The notes beneath the pieces were generated by a model that made no database searches, had not been told where the DNA came from, and saw nothing but the letters and a program-made list of their open reading frames with translations. From Daedaleopsis sinensis (taxonomy: Eukaryota > Basidiomycota > Agaricomycetes > Polyporales > Polyporaceae): a DNA stretch of 64,000 nucleotides. Position numbers and translations under genes: made by a program. Shown in pieces: positions 33,554-46,908 of the stretch (its first letter is position 1; each line of letters starts with the position of its first letter). The stretch spans positions 3,596,001-3,660,000 of the forward strand of contig CM066301.1 in assembly GCA_033807695.1 (NCBI GenBank), read 5' to 3'.

Positions 33554-34768
33554 ATGTCCATAGACCTCGAATGGAATAGACTCGACTCCTCTCTCGCCTC
33601 TACCCTCATCGACCTCATCAACCGCCAATTAGCATCCACAACACGACCGTCTTTCATTGGGCCCATCGAGGTCACCTCCTTCGATTTTGGCGCGAATTCC
33701 CCAGACGTCGAGCTAGTCGACCTCCGCGACATCTACCGTGACTTCCTCGAGGACGACGAAGATGAGGACAACGACCCCAGCGGGCCCACGAAGGTGACCG
33801 AGTTCCCCGACGACGACGATGACGACGGCTTCGAGTGGGTCTCGCGCAAGGCCGTGCGGGGCAAGGGCGTCGGCGAGGACGGGCCCGCGTACCACCTCCT
33901 CCCCCCACACATGCGCTACGGCATGGGTCCCGGCATGGGCGGGGCGGCGATGGGTATGGACATGCTGCACTCGACTCCGTTCCTGCGCTCCCCGCGCGAC
34001 ATCTGGAGCCCCGCGTTCGCAAACCTCGCCGACCTCCGCCCGTCGTACCCCACGCCCTCCCTCTACCTCTCTGCCATGTCCGCCCTGTCCGCGGCGCCCC
34101 CGCCCTCGCTCGGGGCGCAGCGCACGCCGCAGATGCTCGAGCGGACGCTATCCGGCGAGCAGTCCCGGATGCCCCGCTCCGAGTCCCCGCCGCCCTCGAC
34201 GTCCCCCGGGCCCGACTCGCGGCCGCCGTCCGCCCCCCAGCCAAACCTCCAGCTGCACCTGCACATCACCTGGCACTCGAACCTGCGCCTGACGCTCACG
34301 ACCTCGCTGCTGATCAACTACCCGTCGCCGATGTTCATGTCGCTCCCGATCAAGCTCTCCGTCACGGGCCTCCTCTTCAACGGCGAGGTCGTCGTCGCGT
34401 ACGAGGGCGAGCGCAAGCGCGTGCACCTCTGCATCGTCGACGAGCTCGACCCGTACGGCCCGCTCGGGTGCGACCGCCCGAAGCGCGACTCGCCGTCGTC
34501 GACGGGCACCCCGGTCGAGGCCGACGACGAGCCCCCGGCGTCCGCGGGAGCGCGCGCGGGCAAGCCGCTGCCCATCGGGCAGCGGCTGCTCCCGACGATC
34601 TACATCGAGAGCGAGATCGGGCAGGCGGACAAGCACGTCCTCAAGAACGTCACGCGGGTCGAGCGGTTCATCCAGGACGTGATCCGGAAGACCATCGAGG
34701 AGGAGCTCGTGTTCCCGAACTTCCAGACGTTCGTCCTGGGGGACCAGGAACAGCAGTCAGCCTCGTGA
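33554..34768 (+). CDS. MDM12: Mdm12, ERMES complex subunit with SMP domain
   Basis: A single exon of 404 residues starting MSIDLEWNRLDSSLASTLID, the strongly conserved N-terminus of Mdm12. This protein is the cytosolic SMP lipid-transfer subunit of the ER-mitochondria encounter structure and bridges Mmm1 and Mdm34. Further SMP blocks are PSFIGPIEVTSFDFG, PDVELVDLRDIYRDF, LHLHITWHSNLRLTLTTSLL, PSPMFMSLPIKLSVTGLLFN and ERFIQDVIRKTIEEELVFPN. Between the acidic DDDDDDGFEW stretch (about residue 90) and LHLHITWHS (about residue 236) lies a long Pro/Ser/Met-rich insert, compatible with a disordered loop in the SMP fold. It converges with ELP3; the two stops are 112 bases apart. Confidence 0.95.
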   Translation: MSIDLEWNRLDSSLASTLIDLINRQLASTTRPSFIGPIEVTSFDFGANSPDVELVDLRDIYRDFLEDDEDEDNDPSGPTKVTEFPDDDDDDGFEWVSRKAVRGKGVGEDGPAYHLLPPHMRYGMGPGMGGAAMGMDMLHSTPFLRSPRDIWSPAFANLADLRPSYPTPSLYLSAMSALSAAPPPSLGAQRTPQMLERTLSGEQSRMPRSESPPPSTSPGPDSRPPSAPQPNLQLHLHITWHSNLRLTLTTSLLINYPSPMFMSLPIKLSVTGLLFNGEVVVAYEGERKRVHLCIVDELDPYGPLGCDRPKRDSPSSTGTPVEADDEPPASAGARAGKPLPIGQRLLPTIYIESEIGQADKHVLKNVTRVERFIQDVIRKTIEEELVFPNFQTFVLGDQEQQSAS

Positions 34769-34880
34769 GGTTGAACCCGCTCGTTCTCATGATGACCGTG
34801 AAGACGGAAGTGACGGACACAGGGACTCGTGTCGGTGTTTTGGATACAATACACATGTACTATTACAGGATGAGATGTAA

Positions 34881-37346
<2,466 letters not shown>

Positions 37347-37348
<2 letters not shown>

Positions 37349-37601
37349 GACTCCGTCTTACACTCCTGGAGTTGCGATCTTGCTCTGCCTTGTTTTCAAC
37401 CTAGCAGCGGTAAGTTCACGCGATACGTCTGCCAGGCAGAATGTCTGTCAGAGATACTATCAGGATTTTGTAGCCAATACTGAATGGACTGAGTCGCAGG
37501 TGAGATGGAGGGAGGTGCAAAGACTCGGAAGCGGAGAAGATCCTCAGCCACAACGGGACGTCCGCGCCGGGCGGCTAGCGACCGACGGTTGGGTGCTGTG
37601 A
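37347..37601 (+). CDS. Possible small ORF with hydrophobic N-terminus
   Basis: ATG 37347 overlaps the ELP3 start codon on the other strand by two bases. Read unspliced it gives 84 residues; the first 24 (MTPSYTPGVAILLCLVFNLA and on) look like a signal peptide or membrane anchor. Two internal stretches have donor and acceptor sequences (GTAAGT to TATCAG, GTGAGA to CCTCAG). Both are multiples of three without stops, so spliced forms stay in frame and end at the same TGA. No family recognised. It may be an upstream ORF in a long apyrase leader. Confidence 0.3.
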
Positions 37602-37775
37602 CTTCGCGCGCATTTCGCGACCCTCTGCTCGACAATTTTGTACATGTTCAGCGACACCGACTTCTCATCTCTGCACTACGACTTGTAACGACCCCGGTCT
37701 GTCCTCCTGCTCCGGACACTCTTTTTCTGCCTGGGAATCGGAGCAAATACGCAATCTTTCTGCTGATGCTTGTCA

Positions 37776-40135
37776 ATGCCCCCGCCTACTGTTGTCGATC
37801 CATGGCTAGCATCCCGCCGCTTCGGAGTCGTCATAGACGCAGGATCGTCTGGCTCACGGCTTCAGATATATAGCTGGAAGGACGCGCGTACAGTGCAACA
37901 GGAGAGCGGGGCAGACGCGCTGCGGAGCCTCCCCAAGGTTGGAAAAGGCACGGAGAACGGAGAGGAGTGGTCAATCAAGGCAGACCGAGGTGAGTATCAC
38001 CGCAAAGGTGCATGTGTCAGTAGACCTGAACAACTGCTGCTGCAGGACTCTCCTCGTTCGCAGATGATCTTGAGGGTATCGGCGCATACCTCGCTCCTTT
38101 GTTAGAGCACGCGAGGACCCATGTTCCCCCATCTCTACAACCCGACACACCCCTTTTCCTTCTTGCGACAGCTGGAATGCGTCTTCTCACTCCGGAGAAG
38201 CAAGCCTCCGTTCTCCAAGCGACCTGCCATTTCCTCAAGCTACACTCCTACTTCAAGATTGATGGCCCTTCTGAACACGGACCCTGCGGCAGGAGCGTTC
38301 GCATCATCACCGGAGAGGAAGAGGGTCTCTTCGGGTGGGTTGCTGTGAACTACCTCATGGATGGTTTCAAGGGTTCCGACGAGACTCGTCTGACCTACGG
38401 TTTCCTCGATATGGGCGGCGCCTCTACGCAAATTGCATTCGAGCCAAGCAAGCAGGACCAGGAGCATGCGAAGAACCTCCTAGACGTGCGACTACGTCTG
38501 CTGGATGGCCGAGACATCACCCACAAGGTGTTCGTGACGACATGGCTAGGCTACGGAACAAACCAGGCTCGCGAACGCTACGTTGGGCGACTCATCAACG
38601 AGTATGAGGCTAGCCGTATGCTCTCGACCGATCTAGAGGAGCACATCAGCGACCCCTGTCTGCCCAAAGACCTTGCCATCACGAATACGCCTGTCCAGCC
38701 AGAGTCCGCTTCCTCGCACGCCAAAACGCCGCACAAGTTCGTCGGCACAGGCTCATGGGAGCAATGCCTGGAGAAAACCCTCCCCCTCCTCAATAAGGAT
38801 GCCCCTTGTCCGGACTCTCATTGTCTCTTCAATGGCGTGTATGTCCCACCGATAGATTTCACAGCATCACATTTCATCGGCGTCTCTGAGTACTGGTACT
38901 CGACCGAACAAAGTTTCGGCTTGGGAGGTCCATACGACTTTGTTCAATACGAACGTGCAGCTTCCGAGTTCTGCTCGCAGAACTGGACCCAGGTTTTGCA
39001 GGAACACGAGGCCTCTCGGCAACAGGGCCATCTCGGCGGTGACGGAGAGGTCGAAGACGGAGGGGTGATTGTTGACACCGGAAAGTGGGGACTCGACGTG
39101 GAGATTCCACGGCTGCAGATGCAATGCTTCAAGTCCGCCTGGATCGCTAATGTCCTCCATGAGGGCATTGGCATGCCTCGTATCGTCGACCCCGGAGGGA
39201 ATGTCACGACGAACGGAGAGAAGGTCGCCGCTCAGGCACAGACGAAGGGTCTCGGTCGGCCGTCCTTCCAATCGATGGATACCGTTGGAGATATCGCGAT
39301 CAGCTGGACGCTCGGAAAGATGGTGCTGGAAGCCAGCAGGGAGGTAGAAGCAGCCTCCGCAATGGCACGCCCGATCGTCGACCCGTTGGACGATATCCCC
39401 GACATCTCCACCTCTCCCGTCCAACCCATCCGTCCGCCGTTCATCGACTTCGACGCGTTCGAGGATCGCATCTCTCACCACTTGCCCTCCTCGCTGACCC
39501 GGCATTCCCTCGGCTTCTCGCCCGTCGCCTTCCTCTTCTATCTTCTTGTCTGTACGTTCTGTACGTTGACCTTATACCGCCTACGACACCGCATTAGAAG
39601 CACCGTTCGACGGTTCATCAACAAGCGCGACCGCACGTACCTTGCGGATGGTTACGCGATGGAGGAGGGTCTTTCGCTCACTGGTGGACGTCCTCCTTCC
39701 CCTTCCTGGCCCTCTTCGAATTCTCGGTTACCCAGCTTCATGACTCCCCTCAACCGTCTGTCATCGTCACTAGGCCTTCGAGCGTCCCGCCCGTCACCGA
39801 TCAAAATCAGTAGGGACGCCTCCATGCGATCAGGCCAGTACTCGCCCGCACGCATCTCCCCGCTGCGGTCGTACTCCCTCCCCATTGTGAACGTGCAGAA
39901 CAGCCTCGCCGCTCATGACGAGCCTAACGGCACGGCAACCTCGTATGTTCCGAGCTCCCCGCGCCTTGCTGACGGGAGTATTATGTCCAACGGGAGCGTG
40001 TCGTCACTGTTGTCGCGTTCGCGTAACTCCTCCCATATCAACCTGTCGTCACTCGCACCCAGACAGGCCATTTCGAGAACATCTACCGGAGGGTACAGCT
40101 ACCATGGGTCTTCTATCTCTTTCCACGACGAATGA
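37776..40135 (+). CDS. YND1: Golgi-type apyrase, GDA1/CD39 nucleoside phosphatase
   Basis: Exons 37776-37989 and 38046-40135 encode 767 residues. GDA1/CD39 enzymes hydrolyse nucleoside di- and triphosphates; in the Golgi they remove the UDP or GDP released by glycosyl transfer, which keeps sugar-nucleotide antiporters running. Apyrase conserved regions are FGVVIDAGSSGSR (ACR1), LLATAGMRLL (ACR2), ITGEEEGLFGWVAVNY (ACR3), YGFLDMGGASTQIAFEP (ACR4) and a later FIGVSEYWYSTEQSFGLGG (ACR5). A single membrane span, SPVAFLFYLLVCTFCTLTLY, lies near residue 535, followed by a basic and Ser-rich tail of about 200 residues. One C-terminal anchor fits Ynd1 rather than the N-terminally anchored Gda1. The start is ATG 37776 (MPPPTVVDPW), close before ACR1 as in Ynd1. 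A functional link with the transporter at 31.4 kb is plausible but not adjacent. Confidence 0.93.
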
Positions 40136-41500
40136 GCTCGAGGCCCCGGTGGTTTGGCTGGATGTCGATGGCGTCTTATCTTATTCTTATGGACTAGGTC
40201 AATCATGTCATCATGTAGCGTACTTTGGCTGTTAATCGGATCCCTTAACGTATTTTTAACCACGAACCTGACCAAACCGCTGTATTACAGTCTCAGTTGC
40301 TCGCGCCGGTTCATGATACAAGCGTCCCTTTAGTTTGTCCGGTCGTCCGCCTCATCATCGGTTCCCTGCAACAGTTCACGACATCTTGCAATTGATACCC
40401 CCACGCCAATATGAAACGGCAGCGTTCGCAGCACACGCACAACAAGCACCAATCGTACGCTGAGCTGCCCTGGCAACGACAGGGTACCCGCCCTGACCGA
40501 ACGGCCTCCGAGACAACGACCAGTCCGCGCAGTCATGATACGTTCATCCCTCCTTGGACTGGAACCATACGCTCAGGACACTCGGGACGGCTGACGCCGT
40601 CACAAAAATGTCATCGTCTTCGCAGTGGCGTTCTGGACCATATGCTCACGAAGCAGAAGCTGGTGCGAGCGTGGAGGACGTGAGAACGCCAGAGCCTGGG
40701 GGCCTGCGTGCTCGTGGATCCCAGACTGCAATGTTCACGGAGACGTTGCCCTGGCTCGGGCAGGTCGAGCTGCTGAAAACGGGTGCAAATCCCGTTCGAT
40801 ACAGGGAGAACCCACCCTATGATAGCACTGTGGGGGCGAGAGCACTGCCCATGTTCTGGTTGGAATGCGAGAAGGAGGGCGCTGGTGCGACAGGATGGAC
40901 TGATGCATGCTCTGCACTCGCACTGCGCATGTTCAGAAATGGGTACATTGGAAACGAGTGCCCTGGAGATCAGCATGCCACGCGGGCCCCCAAAGCAAAA
41001 GTCTCAGCCAGCGGGGGTTGTATAAGGTTTGGGCGATGGGCACCACGCCATATACCCGACGGTCGAACACGAGAACGAGGCGTTGCCGTGGGTTTGACCG
41101 AGAATAATTGAGTTGACTGCTAGACTGCGCTTCGACTTCTTCCGAGCCACTTGGTCCGGCGGCACCGGGCTTAGTACTTTCTGCACGGGTCTAGGTTGGT
41201 GCAGAGGGTGGACATTCGCATTTTCATATCGAGACAACATTATCAGATGGACGGATAGCGGGGCGCACGGTGCGTCCCTGAAAGACCAAAGCCATTAGCA
41301 TTCAGTTCCACACCGTGTTATGCAAGCACGTCAGTACGTACGGCGACAGGTGCCGTTCATCCGCGCCCGCATTCCGTAACCCGTTCTTCTTCCTCCGCAT
41401 ATGATGTATCTGGACAACGAGGGAAGTAAGTTACCGAATAATCGATACGTGTAGAGGCGAGAGCTCACAGTCGGTCGTAACACTAGTCGTAGACGTCCGA
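40136..41500. other. Spacer with one unassigned ORF
   Basis: About 1.4 kb between the apyrase stop and the 3' end of the double-PWWP gene. The only sizeable frame is 40608-41111 (+), described separately. Short palindromic GTTAACGT-like and TGTTAATCGG elements occur, but no RNA gene is recognised. Confidence 0.4.
40608..41111 (+). CDS. Unassigned ORF, 167 residues
   Basis: From ATG 40608 the frame runs 167 codons, beginning MSSSSQWRSGPYAHEAEAG and ending GVAVGLTENN. It has no introns, no membrane segment and no motif I know. Composition is not extreme. It could be a lineage-specific gene or a chance frame; no splice or neighbour evidence decides. Confidence 0.3.
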   Translation: MSSSSQWRSGPYAHEAEAGASVEDVRTPEPGGLRARGSQTAMFTETLPWLGQVELLKTGANPVRYRENPPYDSTVGARALPMFWLECEKEGAGATGWTDACSALALRMFRNGYIGNECPGDQHATRAPKAKVSASGGCIRFGRWAPRHIPDGRTRERGVAVGLTENN

Positions 41501-44500
41501 TCACCCTCCTCTTCGGGTGCGCCCGCGTGTGCCGGCAGCGGCAGCGGCATTATTCCCCTTCCCCTTCCCCTTCCCTTTGGAGGACGGGATCATTGTCTTC
41601 TCTGCGGCCTGTCGCAACCGGATGATATCGTGGACCCAATTAGTCTTCTCACCCTCTTTCAAAGCAATGTTATGGAGCCGTCGTTCCTCGTCCGGCGGAA
41701 GGAGGCCGAGCGCTCTCCGGTGCCCCGTGCGCCACAGAAGGAGCTGCAGAATTGCTTCCTGCAAAAGCACATTGTTGCAGTACTGCATAATCACTCCAGT
41801 CAGTAAGTAGACCTATCAAGTAGGCACTCGAGCCAATCTAACCGTTAGTTTCTCAAGAGGGTCAAGGTCATAGAAAGACATGCGTGGCGGAGGACGTGGA
41901 GCATCAAGATCATTATCAATAATGGGCTTGACATCCTCAGTGATCATTGCGTCCGGATCGTCGAACTGTGCCGGAACATCCTGCGCGAGGTTCAAAGTTG
42001 AAGCATGAGGACACGAAGGGCAGAATACACGCGATAGCACATACTTCGGCCGCCCTCGGATGTTCATCCGTCGGACTGGCATTAATTGCGTCTTCCGGGC
42101 CGCTCAACTGCAGATCATCTGTTAGCTCCCGTCCGAGAACCTCGACCATCTGCCGCACACACTAACCTCCTGTCCAAGGAGATCTTGCCGGACGGCCATC
42201 TCTTCTTCCTGGCACGACGTGCAAGGTGAGCAGCGTGGAATATGGGATATATCATGTCAAAACACGCACGTCTGTCCCGAACTCTGTAGGCCCCAGCGAA
42301 GAGGGTGGAGCTTCGGTCTCAGAAGGAGCTATGAGCTGCGGAAAGCAAGACGATTGCGCATCGATTAGCGACAATTCGCCGTTCAATGGTATCCTATATT
42401 GTACCTCAGTGTCGCCGGCTGAAAAGTCCGAAGTCGGTGTCAGCGCACTGTCCAGGTCGCTCTCCTACAACGGAGATATGGAGAAGTAAGCTTTCCTTGA
42501 GCACGTACAGCCAACCTTGGACTCACATGGTCGTTCACTAACTTAGCGGCGCGCGCCATCCGCCCGTTCAGGGGAGGGTACATCTTGTCCGCGGGATAGT
42601 CGACGGGCAGCCCCATCTCGTGTCTTCTATCTCGCCTTCTTGCCCAACATCGCACGTAGAAAGCGAGCTCCTCCTTCTCCTTCGCATTCAGACTACCGCG
42701 GAGTGGGATTGCATCGAGAATTCGTTGTCGTACGCCGCCACCGCGCATGAAGCCCTCGTGCCGAGCTCTTGAGGGTTCATACTCATTGGTAATGACGGCT
42801 GCAAGCACGGGCTTGATCCACTCGAACTCTTCCGCGATCGTGAGGTCGTACTCGAATACGGATGGCTGAGGTGGAGGAAGATCTGGTAAGGGGCTTGGTG
42901 CTCGGAGCGTTGCTTCGTTCTCGGATGCAAAAGGCCGACTGAAATCTTCCGCGTCGTCCAACTCATCCCAAACATCGTTGTCGTAATCGAGACCGTAGTT
43001 TCCTGTAGATTCCCCGAGCTGTGGATCACACGTTCACATGAGCCAAGTAGACAAACATGAAATGGAAACAGATAATGATCGCGCACTTTACATGTGGCGA
43101 ACTGTTCATCCGTTGTAGTCCAAAACCAGTCACCTTCAAGATCGGAAACGGTCCCATCGAAGAATAGAACTTTGTACTTGGGTTTCTGTAATGGGCTCTC
43201 GGGCTTGATGTACTCCAGGAGTTTCGCTGGCCAGTATTGTGTTCTCGTCTTCCCTTCCCGCGCAAGGACCAACTCTCCCGGAAGTTCGTACATCATATTC
43301 GCGGACGGAGCGCGCCATCGTCGTACCGGCTTGACAGAGTCAAGGTTGAACTCCTCGAGATTTCCCGGACTGACATCTTTCGCCTTTCCCTTCGCGTCGC
43401 CATTTGGCTGCTCTGGGGGATCCTTGCCATTTGTGCGAGGGATAGATGCGTATCTGCTGAGCGTGAACAACACGGCCTCGTCCCCGTCTTCGTTTGCCCT
43501 GACCATGAGGTCACGAGCTTCCTGCCATTCTTGGACTAGCTCTAGCTTGCGCTTCTTGCGCGGGGAAGAACGCAGGGGTTCCGGTCGGGCAGGTCTGTAA
43601 TTGCTCTCGTTGAAACGGATACGACCGTTGAGCATCATTGGGCGTATATTGGAGGCCGAAGGTTTGCTGATACTTAGTCTTCGATCGATGTCCATACCTG
43701 GAGGGTGACCGTAGAGTGTGACGCGCATCATCGGCTTGGGCAGCTCAACCTGGAAGCAGAAATGGCATTTCTGTGAGTCCCAGAACCAGTACATGTTTGG
43801 TCTGTAAGAACCTTCGCCGGCCACCATATCGTGTCTTCTCCGCTGTCCTCGCCGCAGTCCGTCAGCTTTCCCGTCAAGTCTATGCTGACCCAGACAAAGC
43901 TTCCGATGTCATTCTCGTCGCAGCTTTCTTCATCTGTCGAATCAAGTGGTGCAAAGAGGTTATCGAGTGATTTCGATTGAGTCACAGGTTGAGGCTTCAA
44001 TTCGGAGGTAGTCTTCGAGATTGCTTGGGATTGTACGCGCATGAACTGACGTGCCAGCCTAGGTGCAATATTGGAGGTGGGTGGAAACATATGTTTCTTC
44101 TTCTGTGCAGGAGACGAACTCGAAAGTGGTGTTAGACTGTCACGCCCAAGCGAGGACGAGCGAGACAAAGGTCGTTTCCGTGTAATATTAGCTTCCGTGT
44201 GTGCCGTGTTCATGTCGTTGCTGCGGCTCTCGGGACTTGTGGCAGACATAGAATGCGACGAGCTCACACCCTGCGAGTCTTGGTCCAGCACACTGCTTCC
44301 AAAGTCCGAACTTGCCCCCGCCGCGGAATCGTTCGCCATGGAGGAATCGGGGGATGTAGACTTTATTCGCGCGTTTGACTGACTCCGCTCGCCACGTTCA
44401 CGTCCGCCACCTCGTCCTGGCCCTTCGACTCCACGGGTACTATTTTCCAAAAAAGGCTTGCTCGGAGGAGGAGGTTCTTCCGACGACCCAACACGCGAAC

Positions 44501-44762
44501 GGGAGCGCGAACGGGCAACACTAGGACCAGCGCGGGGCCTCGTGGGCGACTGCATGAGCTTGCGCTTGCTAGCATACGTCACCCTCACTTTGCTCCTCGG
44601 AGTTGACGGCTCACCGAACGTGATCGCTACGTTGACATCCACGTCCGGCGACGACGCGGGAACAGGCGAGCTCGAAGACTGTGCAGTAGGAGTGGTGGCA
44701 GTCCTTCTTGTGGCGACGCGGCGACTTATGCTGTCGTGTGTGGACCCGGCTCGTCGGCTCAT
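41501..44762 (-). CDS. Large nuclear protein with two PWWP-like modules
   Basis: Eight exons (43812-44762, 43087-43749, 42527-43018, 42270-42464, 42167-42208, 42045-42107, 41843-41980, 41501-41782) encode 941 residues. Two segments resemble PWWP/Tudor-type chromatin readers. The first, about residues 285-360, has GSFVWVSIDLTG, then DTIWWPAKV. The second, about residues 450-530, has PGELVLAREGKTRTQYWPAK, then YKVLFFDGTVSDLEGDWFW. PWWP domains bind methylated histone lysines with DNA. The first 280 residues are Ser/Arg-rich and disordered. A helical charged region follows (EEFEWIKPVLAAVI, AKEKEELAFYVRCWARRRDR), and the C-terminus is basic and low-complexity (GKGKGKGKGNN, RGRTRR). I do not recognise an ortholog. 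A chromatin adaptor role is inference. All junctions stay in frame. Confidence 0.8.
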
Positions 44763-45277
44763 ATTATCCTACGTGGACCAGTCGCGTCGAAGAGTTTGTT
44801 GCAGGATATGGGTGCCAATCGGTCCCTTCCGAAGGCTTCGGAACAGGCGAGGGAGATTGAGAGCTCTTCTGGCAGGCAGTGGACGCTTGTCAAGCTATGA
44901 AGAGGTGCGCTAGACGGCGACTCGGTGATTAAGTGTCGGTGGATGTATGCGCTTGCAAGCGGAGAGGTGGTGGTGGGAGCGGAGAGAGAAGTGGGGAAGA
45001 AAGCTTGTCGGCGGAAAGTATGATGTTACCCCGGCGCGTGTCATACGCGCCTCCCCGACGACGCGCTCGGTCACACTGCGTGACGCCAGCAGAATGACTG
45101 GAACGACGAGTCCGACTTCTCTGTATCGTGACAACGCCTTTGTTTCGATTGCATACCTCCAACAGCGTGAAAACTCAGAGACACGCGCAGGTCGCATGGC
45201 AACGTTGAAACATTAATCCGACTTCAGACTAAAGTAAGGACCAAAAGTTCACCAATTTAAAAGTAACTACCGCACCC
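44763..45277. other. Intergenic spacer
   Basis: 515 bases between two minus-strand genes; it holds the promoter of the double-PWWP gene and the 3' UTR of the GPI-type protein gene. A GGTGGTGGTGGG run lies near 44,965. No gene seen. Confidence 0.4.
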
Positions 45278-46003
45278 TCAAAGGAAGAAAGCAACAACCA
45301 AACCAGCCACTCCCAAAGACGCAGTCAACGAGGATCCGACTCGCGCTGCACCGTTTTTGCCGCCAGACGTGGTTGTTGGGGAGGCAGTGTCTGTGCTCGC
45401 CGCGGTCGGGTTCGCCGGGTTTGTGCCCGCGGTAGGGGTAGCGCCGTTCGTGTTTGAGCCAGCAGTGGGTACAGCAGCGGTGTTGCCCTGTACGACAAAG
45501 CCGCTCGCGGTCTCCGTCTCGACAACGGTCTGGACTCCCTCTGGGGCAGAGACAACCCCCGTGCAGACGGCGATCCCGCCGTTGATCGAGCAATCCTCCG
45601 AGATGGCCAAGCTCACAGCGGGTATGTTGTATACGAGATGCGCCTCCGTGGACCCGGCGACAAGGGTACCTGATTATGAAAGGACGTTCTTCAATCACGG
45701 AGCCCGCAAAAGAAGAGTTCAAGATGCCACGCACCTGAGGCACCGGGAGGGTTGCCACCGACATCGAACGTCCCGCTCGACACTCCGCCGCCAATCCTGT
45801 ACGTGGTGCGACCCTGCGCGTCCACACCCTCAATGTCCGCAGTGATAGCCTGTGGGTCGAAACCAGGGATAAAGAGTGTCGTCTGTGCAGCCACAACTGT
45901 GTACGATTGCAACTCGTTCTTAATGTGCGACTCGTGAAGATTTTACAGAGCACTCACGGGAAAGGTAAAGAGCGAAAGCACTCGCAGAAGTGACAGCCTT
46001 CAT
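45278..46003 (-). CDS. Secreted, probably GPI-anchored Ser/Thr-rich cell-surface protein
   Basis: Three exons, 45958-46003, 45735-45896 and 45278-45669, encode 199 residues. The signal peptide MKAVTSASAFALYLSLVAAQ is split by intron 1. The mature part starts TTLFIPGFDPQAITADIEGV and includes TTYRIGGGV and AHLVYNIPAVSLAISEDCSI with two cysteines. A Thr/Ala/Ser-rich linker follows, and the C-terminus AARVGSSLTASLGVAGLVVA plus FFL is a typical GPI attachment signal after a small-residue omega site. This architecture is common in basidiomycete wall proteins of unknown role. Intron 1 is placed by frame: GTGAGT donor after CTTTCCC, acceptor TACACAG. Introns are 61 and 65 nt. Confidence 0.8.
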
Positions 46004-46908
46004 AGTGATAGCGATGATCCAAGCAGGTCTTTTGGATACTGAAGGAGGGTGAAGTTGCCTCGGGGAGTAGAGAGTGGTCGTTGGAAATGGGGGGGATGTC
46101 TTATGTATTATAACAGGTGCCGGTGAAATCTCGTGATAGACAATAGACGTCAGACAGCCATGCGGTGTACCTAAGTTCGTTACTGTTCGCTACTAGAGTA
46201 CATACTGTTCGTCTATCCCTCCAGCTCACAGGCAAGCCGCAGGAGGCCGGACGGAGTCATTAACGACTGCAAATCACCGATGATACCAAATCCCACGGCG
46301 CATCAGGCGCATCAGATGCGTTGATTACAAACTTTAAATGCCCCTACTTAGGAGCGTCTAGCCCTCCGACATTCGCGTGCGCGCGTGATCGGCGAGAACC
46401 TGGCAAGAACCTCCCAGTCCACGGCTTCGGCTCTGGTCCAGTGGGATGGTTAATGTGGGGATAAAAGCGAGCTCAGACGTCTATCATACACTCAATCACA
46501 GCCTGAGCCAGAACACCGACTGAGAGAACGACATGACACTGACAGTAGAATCGAAGTGCGTAATATAACGGTCGTACAGGATACTCCTCCAGCTTTTGAG
46601 GTGCCAGTCACGCGGGGGAAGCACGAATACGAGCGCAGAGCTGTCACGGCAAATTTTTGGGGCGAATGCTACTACACTACACTACAGATGCGACATAACG
46701 AAATCGCGACAAATACACTAATAAGCAAGAAACAAACCGGAGCCGTTTGTGTATGTCGAATGCAGATGGAAGTCGGGGGGATGGGGGGTGCGCAGAGAAC
46801 AACTAATACCGATACCCGCGGACGGCGTCGACGCAGCTTAGAATAGTCTACAAAGAAACGTTAACATGATCAAGGTCCAGGCCGAACGACGACAGGTAAC
46901 CCTCAGAG
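46004..46908. other. Intergenic spacer
   Basis: 905 bases between the GPI-type protein start and the 3' end of the Zn2Cys6 gene, both minus strand. Contains CACTACACTACACTACAG (46,670-46,690), a short pentamer repeat. An ATAAAAG box near 46,460 has no gene to serve on the plus strand. No gene seen. Confidence 0.4.

Noticed and set aside
40770..40810. tRNA-like T-arm (CGGGTGCAAATCCCG)
   Set aside because: No acceptor, D or anticodon stem can be paired upstream at tRNA distances.
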